Assembly (NCBI RefSeq): GCF_004745805.1
Contig: NZ_SRLQ01000001.1
Coordinates: forward strand, 186,001 to 250,000
Source of the DNA: Mycolicibacterium sp. CH28
Lineage (GTDB): Bacteria > Actinomycetota > Actinomycetes > Mycobacteriales > Mycobacteriaceae
Length of the DNA: 64,000 bases
Reading direction: 5' to 3'
Of this stretch, positions 7,710 to 21,481 are shown one piece after another. How positions within the stretch are numbered: position 1 is the stretch's first letter; each line of letters begins with the position of its first letter. Position numbers and translations under genes: made by a program. The notes under the pieces are model-generated. The model was not told the DNA's origin. It saw only the letters and a list, made by a program, of their open reading frames with translations, and made no database searches.

Positions 7710-9551
7710 GTGTCAGTAGAGGTGGAGGAAGCCCGCGCCCGCTGGCGCACCGCGGTGGCTGGCGTGCTGGCCAAGAGCAGCCGGCGTGACCTGGCGGATC
7801 TGCCCGCCGAACCCGAGCAGCTGCTGGACTCGCCCACCTACGAGGGCTTTCCCATCCGGGCGCTCTACACGGCTCTGGATGAACTGCCCGAACCTCCGCT
7901 GCCGGGCCAGTGGCCCTTCGTCCGAGGTGGTGACGCCCGCCGGGACGTGATCGCTGGTTGGAAGATCGCCGAGGCCTTCCCGGGTCCCGACTTCGATGGT
8001 GCCGTCGCCGACGGGAACGGCGCGGTGCTGGGAGCGCTGGCCGACGGGGTCAGCGCACTGGTGCTGCGGGTCGGCCCGGCTGGCGTCGCCCCCGGGAACG
8101 TGGATCGCCTCCTGGAGGGGGTGTACCTGGAGCTGGCGCCGGTAATCATCGAGGCTGGCGCGCAGTTCGGTGCGACCGCCGACGCGGTGCTGGCGTTGGT
8201 CGCCGGTGCGGACGAGGCCCAGCGCGCCACCATGTCGATCGACCTGGGCGCCGACCCGCTGACCGCGGAGCTGACCGGACTGGAGGCTCCCGCGATCGAG
8301 GATGTGCTGCGGGTTGCGGCGAGCTTGGCCGGCAAGCCCGGGATTCGCGCCATCACGGTCGACGGGACGGCCTTCCACAACCGGGGCGCGAACGCGGCGT
8401 GGGAACTTGCCGGCGCACTGGGCGCGGCGGTGGATTACGTGCGGTTGCTGGTCGACGCCGGCATCGAAGTTACCGAGGCGCTGGGCCAGCTCAGCTTCCG
8501 ACTGGTCGCCGATGACGACCAGTTCATGACGATCGCCAAATTCCGTGCCGCACGCCAACTCTGGGCGCGTGTCGCCGACGTCCTCGGGCACCCGGACCGC
8601 GGTGCGGCGAAGGTGCACGCCGTGACCTCGCTGCCGATGATGACCCAGCGCGACCCCTGGGTGAACATGCTGCGCACCACGCTGGCCGCGTTCGGCGCCG
8701 GGGTCGGGGGAGCGGACACGGTGGCCGTGCTGCCATTCGACGTGGCGATTCCCGGCGGGTTCCCTGGCGTCAGCGCCGGCTTCACTCGGCGGATCGCGCG
8801 CAACACCCAGTTGCTCCTGCTCGAGGAATCGCACATCGGCCGGGTTCTGGACCCGGCTGGCGGCTCGTGGTATGTCGAGGATCTCACCGAAAGCCTTGCC
8901 GCCCAGGCGTGGTCGCACTTCCAGGACATCGAGGCCCGTGGCGGCTTCGCTGCGGCGCGCGATCACCTCGCCGAGCAGATCGAGCAGGTGCGCGCCCGTC
9001 GGGCCGACGACATTGCCCACCGTCGCACCGCAATCACCGGGGTCAACGAGTTCCCGAATCTGTCTGAACCACCGCTGCCGCATCACGATTCATCGGACAC
9101 CGTGCGGCGCTATGCGGCCGGTTTCGAGGCACTGCGTGATCGCTCCGACAGCTATCTGGACCGGACCGGCTCCCGGCCCCGGGCGCTCTTGCTGCCGTTG
9201 GGGCCGCTGGCCGAGAACAATGTCCGAGCGTCCTTCGCGGCCAACCTGCTCGCCGCTGGCGGGATCGAGGCGGTCAATCCAGGCACGGTGGATGCCGCCG
9301 GATTGGCCAGTGCCGTCGCTGACGCCGGCACGTCAGTGGCGGTGATCTGTGGCACCGACGCCCGCTACGGCGTCGACGCCGCGGGCGTCGTCGGTGCGGC
9401 GCGGGCGGTGGGCCTCGAGCAGATCCTGCTCGCCGGTCCGGAGAAGGCCGTCGCCGACGCCCCCGCAGATTCCCGGCCGGACGGATACCTGACAGCAAAA
9501 ATTGATGCGGTCGAAGCGCTTTCGTCCCTGCTCACCCGATTGGGGGCCTGA
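7710..9551 (+). CDS. mutA: Methylmalonyl-CoA mutase small (beta) subunit MutA
   Basis: Partner subunit of the B12-dependent mutase that interconverts methylmalonyl-CoA and succinyl-CoA, linking propionate/cholesterol breakdown with methyl-branched lipid synthesis. 613 residues from the GTG at 7710, which has AGGAG six bases upstream; the frame is open from 7665, but M. tuberculosis MutA (615 aa) fits the later start. It has the TIM-barrel mutase domain ([41 protein letters not shown]) and a degenerate C-terminal flavodoxin-like domain without the DxHxxG cobalamin motif, as expected for the non-catalytic subunit. mutB begins 2 bases after the stop. Confidence 0.95.
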   Translation: MSVEVEEARARWRTAVAGVLAKSSRRDLADLPAEPEQLLDSPTYEGFPIRALYTALDELPEPPLPGQWPFVRGGDARRDVIAGWKIAEAFPGPDFDGAVADGNGAVLGALADGVSALVLRVGPAGVAPGNVDRLLEGVYLELAPVIIEAGAQFGATADAVLALVAGADEAQRATMSIDLGADPLTAELTGLEAPAIEDVLRVAASLAGKPGIRAITVDGTAFHNRGANAAWELAGALGAAVDYVRLLVDAGIEVTEALGQLSFRLVADDDQFMTIAKFRAARQLWARVADVLGHPDRGAAKVHAVTSLPMMTQRDPWVNMLRTTLAAFGAGVGGADTVAVLPFDVAIPGGFPGVSAGFTRRIARNTQLLLLEESHIGRVLDPAGGSWYVEDLTESLAAQAWSHFQDIEARGGFAAARDHLAEQIEQVRARRADDIAHRRTAITGVNEFPNLSEPPLPHHDSSDTVRRYAAGFEALRDRSDSYLDRTGSRPRALLLPLGPLAENNVRASFAANLLAAGGIEAVNPGTVDAAGLASAVADAGTSVAVICGTDARYGVDAAGVVGAARAVGLEQILLAGPEKAVADAPADSRPDGYLTAKIDAVEALSSLLTRLGA

Positions 9552-9553
9552 TC

Positions 9554-11844
<2,291 letters not shown>

Positions 11845-11845
<1 letters not shown>

Positions 11846-12825
11846 TGCCTGATGTCGCCGCACTGGCCGAATCGATCCGCAGGGGTGATCGCGCGGCGTT
11901 AGCCCGGGCCATCACCCTGGTCGAGTCGACCCGCACCGACCATCGCGAACAGGCCCAACGTCTGCTGCTGGAGCTCATGCCCGACGCAGGATCGGCCCTG
12001 CACGTGGGTATCACCGGTGTCCCGGGGGTGGGGAAGTCGACCACCATCGAGGCGTTGGGCATGTATCTGATCGAGCGTGGGCATCGCGTCGCTGTGTTGG
12101 CCGTCGACCCGTCCTCGACGCGAACCGGCGGTTCAATCCTGGGTGACAAGACCCGCATGGCCAAGCTTGCCGTGCACCCGGACGCCTACATTCGGCCCTC
12201 ACCCACGTCGGGAACCCTGGGCGGGGTGGCCAAGGCGACTCGCGAGACCATCGTCTTACTCGAAGGCGCGGGTTATGACGTGATCCTGGTGGAGACCGTC
12301 GGTGTCGGCCAGTCAGAGGTGACCGTCGCCAACATGGTGGACACCTTCGTCTTCTTGACCCTGGCGCGTACCGGAGACCAGCTGCAGGGCATCAAGAAGG
12401 GTGTGCTGGAGCTGGCGGATATCGTCGTGGTCAACAAGGCCGATGGCGCGCATACCACCGAGGCGAAAGCCGCCGCGCGGGAACTCTCGGCGGCGATTCG
12501 CCTGATCTATCCGCGCGAAACGCTTTGGCGGCCACCGGTTTTGACGATGAGCGCCCTTGAGGGCAATGGCCTGCAGGAGTTGTGGGACACCATCGAGAAG
12601 CACCGTGAGGTGCTGACCGAGGCCGGCGAGTTCGACGCACGCCGGCGCGCTCAGCAGGTGGACTGGACGTGGTCGATGGTCCGCGACGCGGTGCTCGACC
12701 GGGTGCTCACCCATCCCGCGGTGCGCCGGCTGCGGCCAGAGCTCGAACGGCAGGTCCGCGCGGGCGAGCTGACCCCTACGCTGGCGGCGCAGCAGATCCT
12801 TGATGCGGCCGAACAGTCAACCTGA
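11845..12825 (+). CDS. meaB: MeaB/ArgK-type G-protein chaperone of methylmalonyl-CoA mutase
   Basis: 326 residues, Rv1496 homologue. GTPase of the SIMIBI class that loads and protects the adenosylcobalamin of MutAB. Walker A is G58-VPGVGKST (ending T66). Further motifs are VLAVDPSSTRTGGSILGDKTRM (switch region), ILVETVGVGQSE (Walker B, DVILVE), and NKADG for guanine recognition. The C-terminal helices (RRAQQVDWTWSMVRDAV) form the dimerisation arm. It starts on the last base of mutB, so translation is coupled. In M. tuberculosis the mazEF4 toxin-antitoxin pair lies between these two genes; here nothing does. Confidence 0.95.
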
Positions 12826-12884
12826 CGGGCCGTAGCCAACTTAACGAATTGGCAACATTTTGTTGCAGTTGTGGTTAGGCCGGT

Positions 12885-12890
12885 TAAATT
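12885..12890 (+). promoter_or_regulatory. -10 box of lipL (leaderless)
   Basis: TAAATT (TANNNT) lies in an AT-rich stretch and ends 7 bases before the GTG at 12898, so the message would start at the start codon. No ribosome binding site is visible. The upstream AACATTTTGTTGCAGTTG segment may contain the -35. Confidence 0.45.
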
Positions 12891-12897
12891 TCCCTGT

Positions 12898-14169
12898 GTG
12901 ACTCAGGCGATTCGCGAGCGGGAAACGGGGCTGCCCCACGGGGTGCAGGGCGCCGCCGACCCCAACTTCGCCTGTGCGTTGCGCAGCTTTGCGGCGATGT
13001 TTCCCCATCCCCGGTTCGGGGGCGGTGCGCTGGCTGTCTATCTCGACGGCCGGCCCGTGGTCGACGTGTGGACCGGCTGGTCCGACCGTCGTGGCCGGGT
13101 CCGGTGGTCTGCGGATACCGGCGCGATGGTGTTCTCGGCGACCAAGGGTGTGGCGTCGACCGTCATTCACCGCCTGGTCGACCGCGGGCTGATCGACTAC
13201 GACGCTCCCGTTGCGCAGTACTGGCCCGAGTTCGGTGCCAACGGCAAGGCGGAGATCACTGTCCGGGATGTGATGCGCCATCGCGCCGGGCTGGCGCATC
13301 TGCGCGGAGTGCGCACCCGTGAGCTGCTCGATCACCTCCGCATGGAGGAACGTATCGCCGCTGCACCGGTCGGCAGGCACTTTGGCAAGCCTGCCTATCA
13401 CGCCCTGACCTATGGCTGGCTGCTGTCTGGCCTGGCGCGCGCAGTCACCGGGACTGGAATGCGGCAGCTGATCCGTACCGAGGTTGCCGAGCCACTGAAC
13501 ACCGACGGGATACACCTAGGTCGGCCGCCGGCCGGCGCGCCGACGAACGTCGCGAGAATCATCGGCCCGCAGCTGAACATTCCCAACCCGGTCTTCAACG
13601 CCGTGGCGCCGCGCATCGCCGCCCTCGAGGTGTCGGCGATCTTCGGCTCGATGTACTTTCCGGGGATGAAGGCGGTGGTCCAGGGCGACATGCCGCTCCT
13701 CGACAGTGAGTTGCCCGCGGCCAACGGGGTGGCTACCGCGCGCAGCCTGGCCCGCATGTACGGCGCGATCGCCAACGGTGGCGAGATCGACGGCCAGCGA
13801 TACCTGTCCAGGGAACTGGTCACCGGGCTCACCGGCCGGCGCGACCTCACCCCAGACCGCAACCTGATCCTGCCGCTGGCCTTCCATCTCGGCTATCACG
13901 CTCTGCCGATCCCGGGTGTGCTGCCCGGCTTCGGGCACGTGGGGCTGGGTGGGTCGCTCGGCTGGGCCATCCCCGACGCGGGGTTGTCGTTCAGTTTCGT
14001 GCACAACCGGCTGCTGACCCCGTTCGTAGCAGCCGACCAGGCTGGCTTTGTGGCCACCGCGGCCCTGGTCCGCCGGGGTGCAGCCGCAGCCCGCAAGCGC
14101 GGGTTCGAGCCGGTCACCGAGTTCGGCGCACCTTTCGCGGCCCGCTCATCAGGCGTGGTCGCGGGCTGA
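12898..14169 (+). CDS. lipL: LipL-type esterase/beta-lactamase-fold hydrolase
   Basis: 423 residues from the GTG at 12898 (the frame extends to 12871, but the leaderless start is preferred). Family VIII carboxylesterase with the serine beta-lactamase fold. SxxK is in MVFSATKGVAST, the conserved Tyr is in the KPAYHALTYGWLLSGL helix, and GHVGLGGSLGW gives the late GGS motif. Blocks such as RFGGGALAVYLDGRPVVDVW, NGVATARSLARMYGAIANGG and HNRLLTPFV match M. tuberculosis LipL (Rv1497) closely. There is no signal peptide. It probably hydrolyses lipid or small esters. It marks the left border of the variable lipid locus. Confidence 0.9.
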   Translation: MTQAIRERETGLPHGVQGAADPNFACALRSFAAMFPHPRFGGGALAVYLDGRPVVDVWTGWSDRRGRVRWSADTGAMVFSATKGVASTVIHRLVDRGLIDYDAPVAQYWPEFGANGKAEITVRDVMRHRAGLAHLRGVRTRELLDHLRMEERIAAAPVGRHFGKPAYHALTYGWLLSGLARAVTGTGMRQLIRTEVAEPLNTDGIHLGRPPAGAPTNVARIIGPQLNIPNPVFNAVAPRIAALEVSAIFGSMYFPGMKAVVQGDMPLLDSELPAANGVATARSLARMYGAIANGGEIDGQRYLSRELVTGLTGRRDLTPDRNLILPLAFHLGYHALPIPGVLPGFGHVGLGGSLGWAIPDAGLSFSFVHNRLLTPFVAADQAGFVATAALVRRGAAAARKRGFEPVTEFGAPFAARSSGVVAG

Positions 14170-15170
14170 TTCGGCGGCGATCCGGGCGGACCCGCCGTCC
14201 CGCTACTGCGTGATCTCGGGCGTGTCGCCTGGTCGCAGACCTGCTATCCCGCTGTTCCGGAGCCCCGCGACACGCCTCCAGCTAACTTTCACAGGTAGTT
14301 CACATGACCCCGCAAAGCGGGTGATAAATGTCACTGGGCCCCCGCTGAACGGATCCGCAGTTCCTTTCTGAACGAAAGTTAGCCGATTATCGGCAAATAG
14401 CCGGTCATTTATCCTGGAGCGTTTGCTGATCAGTTGCAATAAATAGGAAGAGACCGAGAACTGGCATCTCCGTATCGCCTTTAGTGTCGCCTAAATCACG
14501 GTCGGTCCGCACCTTGTGAGAAAAACTCAGCCTACTCTCAGGTTGGTTGCCATTACCTGTGTGCCTCAGCGGTAATCGCTGGTGAGGTGGATTTAACTAC
14601 CTGAGGCGGGATAGCGGAAATTCTCAGGAAGGTGGTGTGCGAGTGGCGGTGATTCGGGCCCGCCGAGATGCGAATGATCGATATCGTTCGACGCATTCAC
14701 GCCCATAGTGATTGAGCTCTTTTGATCGGCAATAACTCTCATTACCGCTATTTGCTATGGCGGCGACTGCGTCAATTCGTGGCTCTATTGCGATAGTAAA
14801 CACTCTGCAACTTCGTCGCCGGCCCTGTACCGGCCGTGTCGGGAGGGCGAACGCGACGGCTTTCGCCGCGGGTGCTCCTGAAAAAGTGCTGGTCAAGAGG
14901 ATTTGTTGGCTCGTCCGAAAATTGTGATTGCTATCTCTACTGCGCCAGGCGCGGGCGGCTCAGCTATCGGAAATCCGCCTGACCGGCGGTTACGGGCGGC
15001 GCGCACGGTAACATTGCCCTATCCCTAATCAAAATCATGAAACATTTCTCGCGGAAGTAACGAAAAACGGCTAGGCTACCGACCACATTGGCAACTTCGG
15101 TCTGGTGGTTCCACTAGTCAGGTCAGGTCGAGTGCCCTGCCCCGCGTCAAGAAGTGAGGTGTGAGCGGAC
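14170..15170. other. 1-kb AT-rich gap without a convincing gene, upstream of the polyketide synthase
   Basis: No credible gene on either strand. Hand counts of four 60-base lines between 14401 and 14760 give about 43-57% GC, far below the surrounding genes. Small dyads: CCCGC-AAA-GCGGG near 14312, CTTTC-TGAAC-GAAAG at 14364-14378, and the 13-base palindrome GCCGATTATCGGC at 14382-14394. A possible -10, TAGGCT, at 15072-15077 could start a leader of about 90 bases before the polyketide synthase. A 90-residue minus-strand frame (14624-14896) has a TTG start and no recognisable features; I leave it out. Confidence 0.6.
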
Positions 15171-18100
15171 GTGCGTGAGACCCCTGTGACTCCCATCGCC
15201 GTTGTCGGCATGGCTTGCCGGCTGCCCGGTGGTATCGATTCCCCCCATAAGTTGTGGGAAGCGCTGCTCGAGGGTGCCGACCTGGTCACCGAGATCCCCG
15301 CGGATCGCTGGGACGCTGACGACCTCTACGACCCGGAGCCCGGCGTACCGGGTCGTTCGGTGTCCAAGTGGGGCGCCTTCGTCGATGACGTCACGGGTTT
15401 TGACCCGGAGTTCTTCGGCATCAATGAGCGGGAAGCCACCGCGATGGATCCGCAGCACCGCGTGCTGCTGGAGACCTGCTGGGAGGCGACCGAGCAAGCC
15501 GGCTTCAAGCCCTCCGCGCTGGCCGGCACGTCCACCGGTGTGTTCATCGGTATGTCGCACGACGACTACGCGATGCTCACCAGCGACGCGGGTGCGTTCG
15601 ACCAGGCGTACGCATTCACCGGCAATCCGTTCAGCATGGCCTCGGGCCGCATCTCGCACGCGCTCGGCCTGCACGGCCCGGCGCTAACCACCGACACTGC
15701 CTGCTCGTCCAGCATGGTCGCGGTCCATCAGGCCTGCCGAAGCCTGCACGAGGGCGAAAGCGATATGGCGCTCGCCGGCGGCGTGATGCTGATGCTCGAC
15801 CAGCGGCTCTACGCTTCGGCGTCCGGTCAGGGCATGCTGTCCCCGACCGGACACTGCCACTCGTTCGACGTCGCCGCGGACGGGTTCGTGCGGTCCGAGG
15901 GCTGCGGGATCGTGGTGCTCAAGCGCCTCGACGACGCCCAGCGCGACGGTGACCGCGTGTTGGCCGTCATCCGCGGCACTGCCGCCAACCAGGACGGGCG
16001 TACCGGCAACATCCTGACCCCGTCCGAAGAGGCACAGGTCAAGGTGTTCAATGCCGCACTGGCCGCGGCCGGCGTCGAGCCGGGCACCGTGGGCATGGTC
16101 GAAGGCCATGGCACCGGAACGCCGGTCGGCGACACCATCGAGTTCAACAGCATCTCGCGGGTATACGGCGCCACCGGTCCGTGCGCGCTCACCTCGGTGA
16201 AGAGCAACTTCGGGCACGCGGAGTCGGCCGCGGGTGTCCTCGGTCTGATGAAGGCCGTCCTCGCCGTCCATCACGGCGTGATTCCGCAGAACATTCACTT
16301 CAACCAGCTGCCCGAGAAGCTGGCCAAGGTACAGACGGGGCTGTTCGTCCCGACCGAGGCCACCCCGTGGCCGGTCAGCCAGGACGGATCCCCGCGCCGT
16401 GCGGCGGTGTCCGCCTACGGCATGTCCGGAACCAACGTGCACGCCGTGCTGGAGCAGGCTCCCGAGCCGATTGCCGCCGCTGCCGCCCCGGCAGAGGCCG
16501 CCGCGAAACTTCTGGTCGTCCCGGTGTCCTCCACGTCCGTCGAGGAGCTGCGGCACACCGCCGAGCGGCTGGCCGACTGGGTCGAGACCGCCGCCGACGA
16601 GCTGTCGCTGGCCGATCTCGCCTACACGCTGACCAGTCGTCGCGGGCACCGTCCCGTGCGTACCGCCGTCATCGCCGAGGATCGCACCGATCTGGTCGAG
16701 CGCCTGCGTCAGGTCGCGGGCGGCGACGACCCCTATCAGCCCGCGGCCGGCCAGGACGACCGCGGCCCGGTGTGGATCTTCTCCGGGCAGGGCTCGCAGT
16801 GGGCCTCGATGGGAACCGGCCTGCTGGCCACCGAGCCGGTCTTCGCTGCCAAGATCGCCGAGATCGAGCCGCTGATCGCCGCCGAGTCCGGTTTCTCGGT
16901 CACCGAGGCGATGACCGCGGAGGAGACCGTCACCGGAATCCACCAGGTACAGCCGACCATCTTCGCCATGCAGGTTGCGATGGCGGCCACGATGAAGGCC
17001 TATGGAGTGCAGCCGGGCGCGGTGATCGGGCACTCGCTGGGTGAGGTCGCCGCGGCGGTCGTCTCCGGCGCGCTGTCCCTGGAGGACGGCGTCAAGGTCA
17101 TCTGCCGTCGCTCGTTGCTGTGCCTGCGCCTCGCCGGCGGCGGAGCAATGGCCTCGGTGGAACTGCCCGCCCAGCAGGTGCGCGAAGAACTCGAGCAGCA
17201 GGGCGTCGAGGACGTGGTGGTCGCCGTCGTCGCCTCGCCCAAGTCGACGGTCATCGGTGGTAACACCGAAACGGTTCGCCGGATCGTGGCCGCCTGGGAG
17301 CAGCGCGAGATCATGGCTCGCGAGGTCAACGTCGACGTCGCATCGCACTCGCCGCAGGTCGATCCGATCCTCGATGAGCTTGCCGAGTTGCTGTCCGACA
17401 TCGCCCCGATGGCCCCCGAGGTTCCGTACTACTCGGCGACGTCGTTCGATCCGCGTGAGCAGCCCTACTGCGATGCCGACTACTGGGTGGACAACCTCCG
17501 TCACACCGTGCGCTTCTCGGCGGCGGTGCAGACGGCGCTCGAGGACGGTTTCCGGGTGTTCGGCGAGCTGTCCCCGCACCCGCTGCTGATCCGCGCCATC
17601 GACCAGACCGCGAGCACCCTGGACATCACCGTGACGGCGCTGCCCGGCATGCGGCGCGGCCAGGAGGTTCCGCACGGCCTCGGCGAGTTCCTCGGTGACC
17701 TGTACGCCGCCGGCGCCAAGGTGGATTTTTCGGCGCTGTTCCCGGTCGGTCAGCTGGTGGATGCGCCGCTACCGACGTGGACGCATCGCAGCCTGATCCT
17801 GATGCCGGAGGGCAATGACCACCAGTCGCGTGGCGCCCACCTGATCGCGGCCCACCCGCTGCTGGGCTCGCACGTGCGGCTGCTGGAGGAGCCCGAGCGG
17901 CATGCCTGGGCAGCCGAGGTCGGCACTGCTGCGCACCCGTGGCTGGTCGACCACCAGATCAACAACGTCGCTGCCCTGCCCGGTGCGGCGTACTGCGAGA
18001 TGGCGCTGGCCGCTGCACGCACCGTTTTCGGTGACGACGCGGAGGTCCGCGACGTCGCGTTCGAGGCGATGCTGCTGCTCAAGGACGAGACGCCGGTGAG

Positions 18101-21100
18101 TGCGGTCGCCGCGGCGGGAGCGCCCGGAACCCTCGACTTCGTCGTGGAAACCGATGTGGACGGCGAGCGTGAACGGCGCGCCAGTGCGGTGCTGTGTGCC
18201 GCCGAGGCCGGCGAGCGGTCGCAGTCCTACGACATGGATGCACTGCGGGATTCGCATCCCAACCGCGCCGACGGCGACGGTGTCCGCCAGTGGTTCGACG
18301 GCCGCGGCGTGCAGTTCGGCCCGGCGTTCACCGCGCTGGTCGCGGTCAATGCCGCTGAGGAGGGCTCCGAGACCGTGCTGGCCGAGATCGGCCTGCCGAC
18401 CTCGATCCGCAACCAGCAGATCGCCTACGGTGTGCACCCTGCGCTGCTGGATGCCTGCTTCCAGTCGGTTGCCGCCCATCCGGGCGTGCAGGCGTCCGGC
18501 ACGGGCGGGCTGTTGCTGCCGCTCGGCGTGCGCCGGCTGCGGATGTATGGTCCCACCCGCAATGCCCGCTACTGCCTGACCCGGGTGACCTCGCTTGACG
18601 GTTCCTCGGTCGAAGCCGATATCGAGCTGCTCGACGACTACGGCACCGTGCTGTTCTCGGTGCAGGGCCTGTCGATGGGCAGCGGCATGTCGGAGGATCA
18701 CGAGGGCGACCGGGTCCTCAACGAGCGACTGCTGGCCATCGAGTGGCGCCAGCACGAGCTCGCCGAGATCACCCATGCCAACTCCGCGACCTGGCTGCTG
18801 GTCGGTACCTCCGATGGTGCCGACCTGCTGACGTCGGCGCTCACCGACGCGCTCAAGCTCAACGACGCTGACGTCACCACCATGTCGTGGCCGCAGCACG
18901 CCGATCACGCCGAGACCGCCGAGCGGTTTGCGTCGCATTTCTCCGTCGGAGCCTTCGACAACGTCGTGGTGGTCACCGCTGCTCGCAACGGCTGCCCGGA
19001 AGAGCAGCTGGCCCATCGCGGGGGAGAGCACGTGCGGCACCTGGTGCGCATCGCGCGGGAACTCGCCGACACCGAGGGGGAGGCGCCCCGGCTGTACGTG
19101 GTCACGCGCAACGCCCAAACGGTGCTCGCCGAGGACCGGCCGAATCTCGAACAGGCCGGCCTGCGCGGTCTGCTGCGGGTGGTCGGTGCCGAGTATCCGC
19201 AGCTGCGTCCCAGCCAGATCGACGTCGATGACGACACCGACGCCAAGTTGGTGGCTCAGCAGCTGCTGACCGGCAGCGAGGAAGACGAAACGGCGTTCCG
19301 CAAGGGTGAGTGGTACACCGCGCACCTGTACCCGAGCCCGCTGCGGCCCGACGAGCGCTACACCACGGTCGTCGACCACGCCCGCGACGGCATGCGGCTG
19401 CAGATCCGCACCCCGGGTGACATCGAGACCCTGGAGCTGGCTGCTTTCGACCGCATCCCGCCGGGACCCGGACAGATCGAGGTCGCCATTACGGCGTCCA
19501 GCCTGAACTTCGCCGACGTGCTGCTGGCTTTCGGCCGCTACCCGAGTTTCGAAGGCCTGCAACCGCAGCTCGGCCTCGACTTCGCCGGTGTGGTGACCGC
19601 GGTGGGCCCGCAGGTGACTTCGCACCAGGTTGGTGACCATGTCGGTGGCATGTCGACCAACGGCTGCTGGGGCTCGTTCGTCACCTGCGACGCCGATGTG
19701 GCGGTGACCCTGCCCGCGGGCCTGCGTGACGATCAGGCCGCCGCGGTGACCACCGCGTCCGCCACTGCCTGGTACAGCCTGCACGACCTGGCCCGGATCA
19801 AGGCCGGCGACAAGGTGCTGATCCACTCCGCCACCGGTGGCGTCGGTCAGGCGGCAATCGCGATCGCCCGGGCGGCCGGAGCCGAGATCTTCGCGACGGC
19901 CGGAACCGAGGAGCGCCGGGACATTCTGCGCGGGATGGGGATCACGCGGGTCTACGACTCGCGCACCCCGGCCTTCGGCGAGCAGATTCGGCGCGACACC
20001 GACGGCTACGGCGTGGACATCGTGCTCAACTCACTGACCGGTGCCGCGCAGCGGGCCGGCGTGGAGCTGCTGGCCTTCGGCGGGCGGTTCGTCGAAATCG
20101 GCAAGAAGGACATCTACGGTGACACCCGGATGGGCCTGTACCCGTTCCGGCGCAACCTGTCCTTCTACGGTGTGGACCTGGCCCTGATGGCCACCACCCA
20201 TCCCGAGCAGATCCGCGAGTTGCTCGATACCGTGTACCGGCTGACCGCCGAAGGCGTTCTGCCGCAACCGGAGACCACGCACTACCCGCTGGCCGACGCG
20301 GCCACCGCCATCCGCGTGATGGGCGCCGCCGAGCACACCGGCAAGCTGCTGCTGTCGGTGCCGAAGGTGGGCCACAGCAGCGTGGTGGTGCCACCTGAGC
20401 AGGCCAAGGTCTTCCGTCGGGACGGCTCCTACATCATCACCGGTGGCCTCGGCGGGCTTGGCTTGTTCCTGGCCTCGAAGATGGCCACGGCCGGGTGCGG
20501 TCGCATCGTGCTCAACTCGCGTTCGGAGCCCAAGGCCGACGCGCTCGAGCAGATCGGGCGGATGCGGGCTGGTGGCACCGAGGTCGAGGTCGTCAGCGGC
20601 GATATCGCGCTGTCGGAGACGGTTGACCGGCTGGTGGCCGTGGCAACCGCGACGGGCCTGCCGGTGCGGGGTGTCCTGCACGCGGCGGCCGTCGTCGAGG
20701 ACGCCATCCTGCCCAACATCAGCGACGAGCTGATCGACCGGGACTGGGCGCCCAAGGTCTATGGCGCGTGGCACTTGCACCGCGCCACCACGGCGCAGCC
20801 GCTGGACTGGTTCTGCTCGTTCTCGTCGGCGGCGTCGCTGATGGGCTCGGCGGGCCAGGGTGCCTACGCCGCGGCCAACAGCTGGCTCGACGGCTTCACC
20901 CACTGGCGCCGGTCGCAGGGGCTGCCCGCCACTGCTATTGCGTGGGCGGCGTGGGACCAGATCGGCGCTGGCAAACACCTGGCGGCCTCCGGCGACACCA
21001 CGATGATCAGCCCGGAGGAGGGCGCGCACGCCTTCGAGGCGCTGCTGCGTCACGACCGTGCCTACAGCGGTTACGCACCGATCATCGGCACGCCGTGGCT

Positions 21101-21458
21101 GACCGACTTGGCGCAGCGCAGCCCGTTCGCCGAGGCGTTCCAATCCAGCGGCGACCGGCCGGCGGATACCAGCAGTTTCCGCGCCGAGCTGCACGACCTG
21201 GCACGCGACGAATGGCCCACCCGGGTCCGGCGACTGGTGTCCGAGCAGCTCAGCCTCATCCTGCGCCGTTCCATCGACCCAGACCGGCCGATTTCCGAGT
21301 ATGGTCTGGACTCATTGGGCAACCTCGAGCTGCGTACCCGCATCGAAACTGAAACGGGAATACGTGTGCGATCGATGGACATAACGACGGTGCGGTCGCT
21401 TGCCGAAGGACTCTGCGAAACCTTGGCCGGTGTCATCACGTCAGCCGCATCCCGCTAA
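15171..21458 (+). CDS. pks5: Mas/Pks5-type type I polyketide synthase (KS-AT-DH-ER-KR-ACP)
   Basis: 2095 residues; a fully reducing iterative synthase of the mycocerosic acid synthase family that makes methyl-branched fatty acids. In order: KS (~5-430, active Cys C178 in DTACSSS, then EGHGTGTP and KSNFGHAE); AT (~535-850, Ser S622 in GHSLGE, and VASH at 723-726, the methylmalonyl-type signature); DH (~890-1160, H928 in [13 protein letters not shown]); ER (~1420-1735, GGVGQA at 1556-1561); KR (~1750-1930, GGLGGLG from 1758, Tyr Y1899); ACP (~2010-2085, phosphopantetheine Ser S2048 in YGLDSLG). There is no thioesterase, so transfer is by the PapA protein downstream. Nearest known relatives are Mas, Pks5 and Msl proteins. 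Start GTG 15171; GTG 15186 is an alternative. Confidence 0.93.
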   Translation: MRETPVTPIAVVGMACRLPGGIDSPHKLWEALLEGADLVTEIPADRWDADDLYDPEPGVPGRSVSKWGAFVDDVTGFDPEFFGINEREATAMDPQHRVLLETCWEATEQAGFKPSALAGTSTGVFIGMSHDDYAMLTSDAGAFDQAYAFTGNPFSMASGRISHALGLHGPALTTDTACSSSMVAVHQACRSLHEGESDMALAGGVMLMLDQRLYASASGQGMLSPTGHCHSFDVAADGFVRSEGCGIVVLKRLDDAQRDGDRVLAVIRGTAANQDGRTGNILTPSEEAQVKVFNAALAAAGVEPGTVGMVEGHGTGTPVGDTIEFNSISRVYGATGPCALTSVKSNFGHAESAAGVLGLMKAVLAVHHGVIPQNIHFNQLPEKLAKVQTGLFVPTEATPWPVSQDGSPRRAAVSAYGMSGTNVHAVLEQAPEPIAAAAAPAEAAAKLLVVPVSSTSVEELRHTAERLADWVETAADELSLADLAYTLTSRRGHRPVRTAVIAEDRTDLVERLRQVAGGDDPYQPAAGQDDRGPVWIFSGQGSQWASMGTGLLATEPVFAAKIAEIEPLIAAESGFSVTEAMTAEETVTGIHQVQPTIFAMQVAMAATMKAYGVQPGAVIGHSLGEVAAAVVSGALSLEDGVKVICRRSLLCLRLAGGGAMASVELPAQQVREELEQQGVEDVVVAVVASPKSTVIGGNTETVRRIVAAWEQREIMAREVNVDVASHSPQVDPILDELAELLSDIAPMAPEVPYYSATSFDPREQPYCDADYWVDNLRHTVRFSAAVQTALEDGFRVFGELSPHPLLIRAIDQTASTLDITVTALPGMRRGQEVPHGLGEFLGDLYAAGAKVDFSALFPVGQLVDAPLPTWTHRSLILMPEGNDHQSRGAHLIAAHPLLGSHVRLLEEPERHAWAAEVGTAAHPWLVDHQINNVAALPGAAYCEMALAAARTVFGDDAEVRDVAFEAMLLLKDETPVSAVAAAGAPGTLDFVVETDVDGERERRASAVLCAAEAGERSQSYDMDALRDSHPNRADGDGVRQWFDGRGVQFGPAFTALVAVNAAEEGSETVLAEIGLPTSIRNQQIAYGVHPALLDACFQSVAAHPGVQASGTGGLLLPLGVRRLRMYGPTRNARYCLTRVTSLDGSSVEADIELLDDYGTVLFSVQGLSMGSGMSEDHEGDRVLNERLLAIEWRQHELAEITHANSATWLLVGTSDGADLLTSALTDALKLNDADVTTMSWPQHADHAETAERFASHFSVGAFDNVVVVTAARNGCPEEQLAHRGGEHVRHLVRIARELADTEGEAPRLYVVTRNAQTVLAEDRPNLEQAGLRGLLRVVGAEYPQLRPSQIDVDDDTDAKLVAQQLLTGSEEDETAFRKGEWYTAHLYPSPLRPDERYTTVVDHARDGMRLQIRTPGDIETLELAAFDRIPPGPGQIEVAITASSLNFADVLLAFGRYPSFEGLQPQLGLDFAGVVTAVGPQVTSHQVGDHVGGMSTNGCWGSFVTCDADVAVTLPAGLRDDQAAAVTTASATAWYSLHDLARIKAGDKVLIHSATGGVGQAAIAIARAAGAEIFATAGTEERRDILRGMGITRVYDSRTPAFGEQIRRDTDGYGVDIVLNSLTGAAQRAGVELLAFGGRFVEIGKKDIYGDTRMGLYPFRRNLSFYGVDLALMATTHPEQIRELLDTVYRLTAEGVLPQPETTHYPLADAATAIRVMGAAEHTGKLLLSVPKVGHSSVVVPPEQAKVFRRDGSYIITGGLGGLGLFLASKMATAGCGRIVLNSRSEPKADALEQIGRMRAGGTEVEVVSGDIALSETVDRLVAVATATGLPVRGVLHAAAVVEDAILPNISDELIDRDWAPKVYGAWHLHRATTAQPLDWFCSFSSAASLMGSAGQGAYAAANSWLDGFTHWRRSQGLPATAIAWAAWDQIGAGKHLAASGDTTMISPEEGAHAFEALLRHDRAYSGYAPIIGTPWLTDLAQRSPFAEAFQSSGDRPADTSSFRAELHDLARDEWPTRVRRLVSEQLSLILRRSIDPDRPISEYGLDSLGNLELRTRIETETGIRVRSMDITTVRSLAEGLCETLAGVITSAASR

Positions 21459-21481
21459 ACGGTCGAATAGGGGTATTGAGG

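Noticed and set aside
14624..14896. 90-residue minus-strand frame in the AT-rich gap
   Set aside because: TTG start, no ribosome site, no recognisable motif; composition does not look coding.
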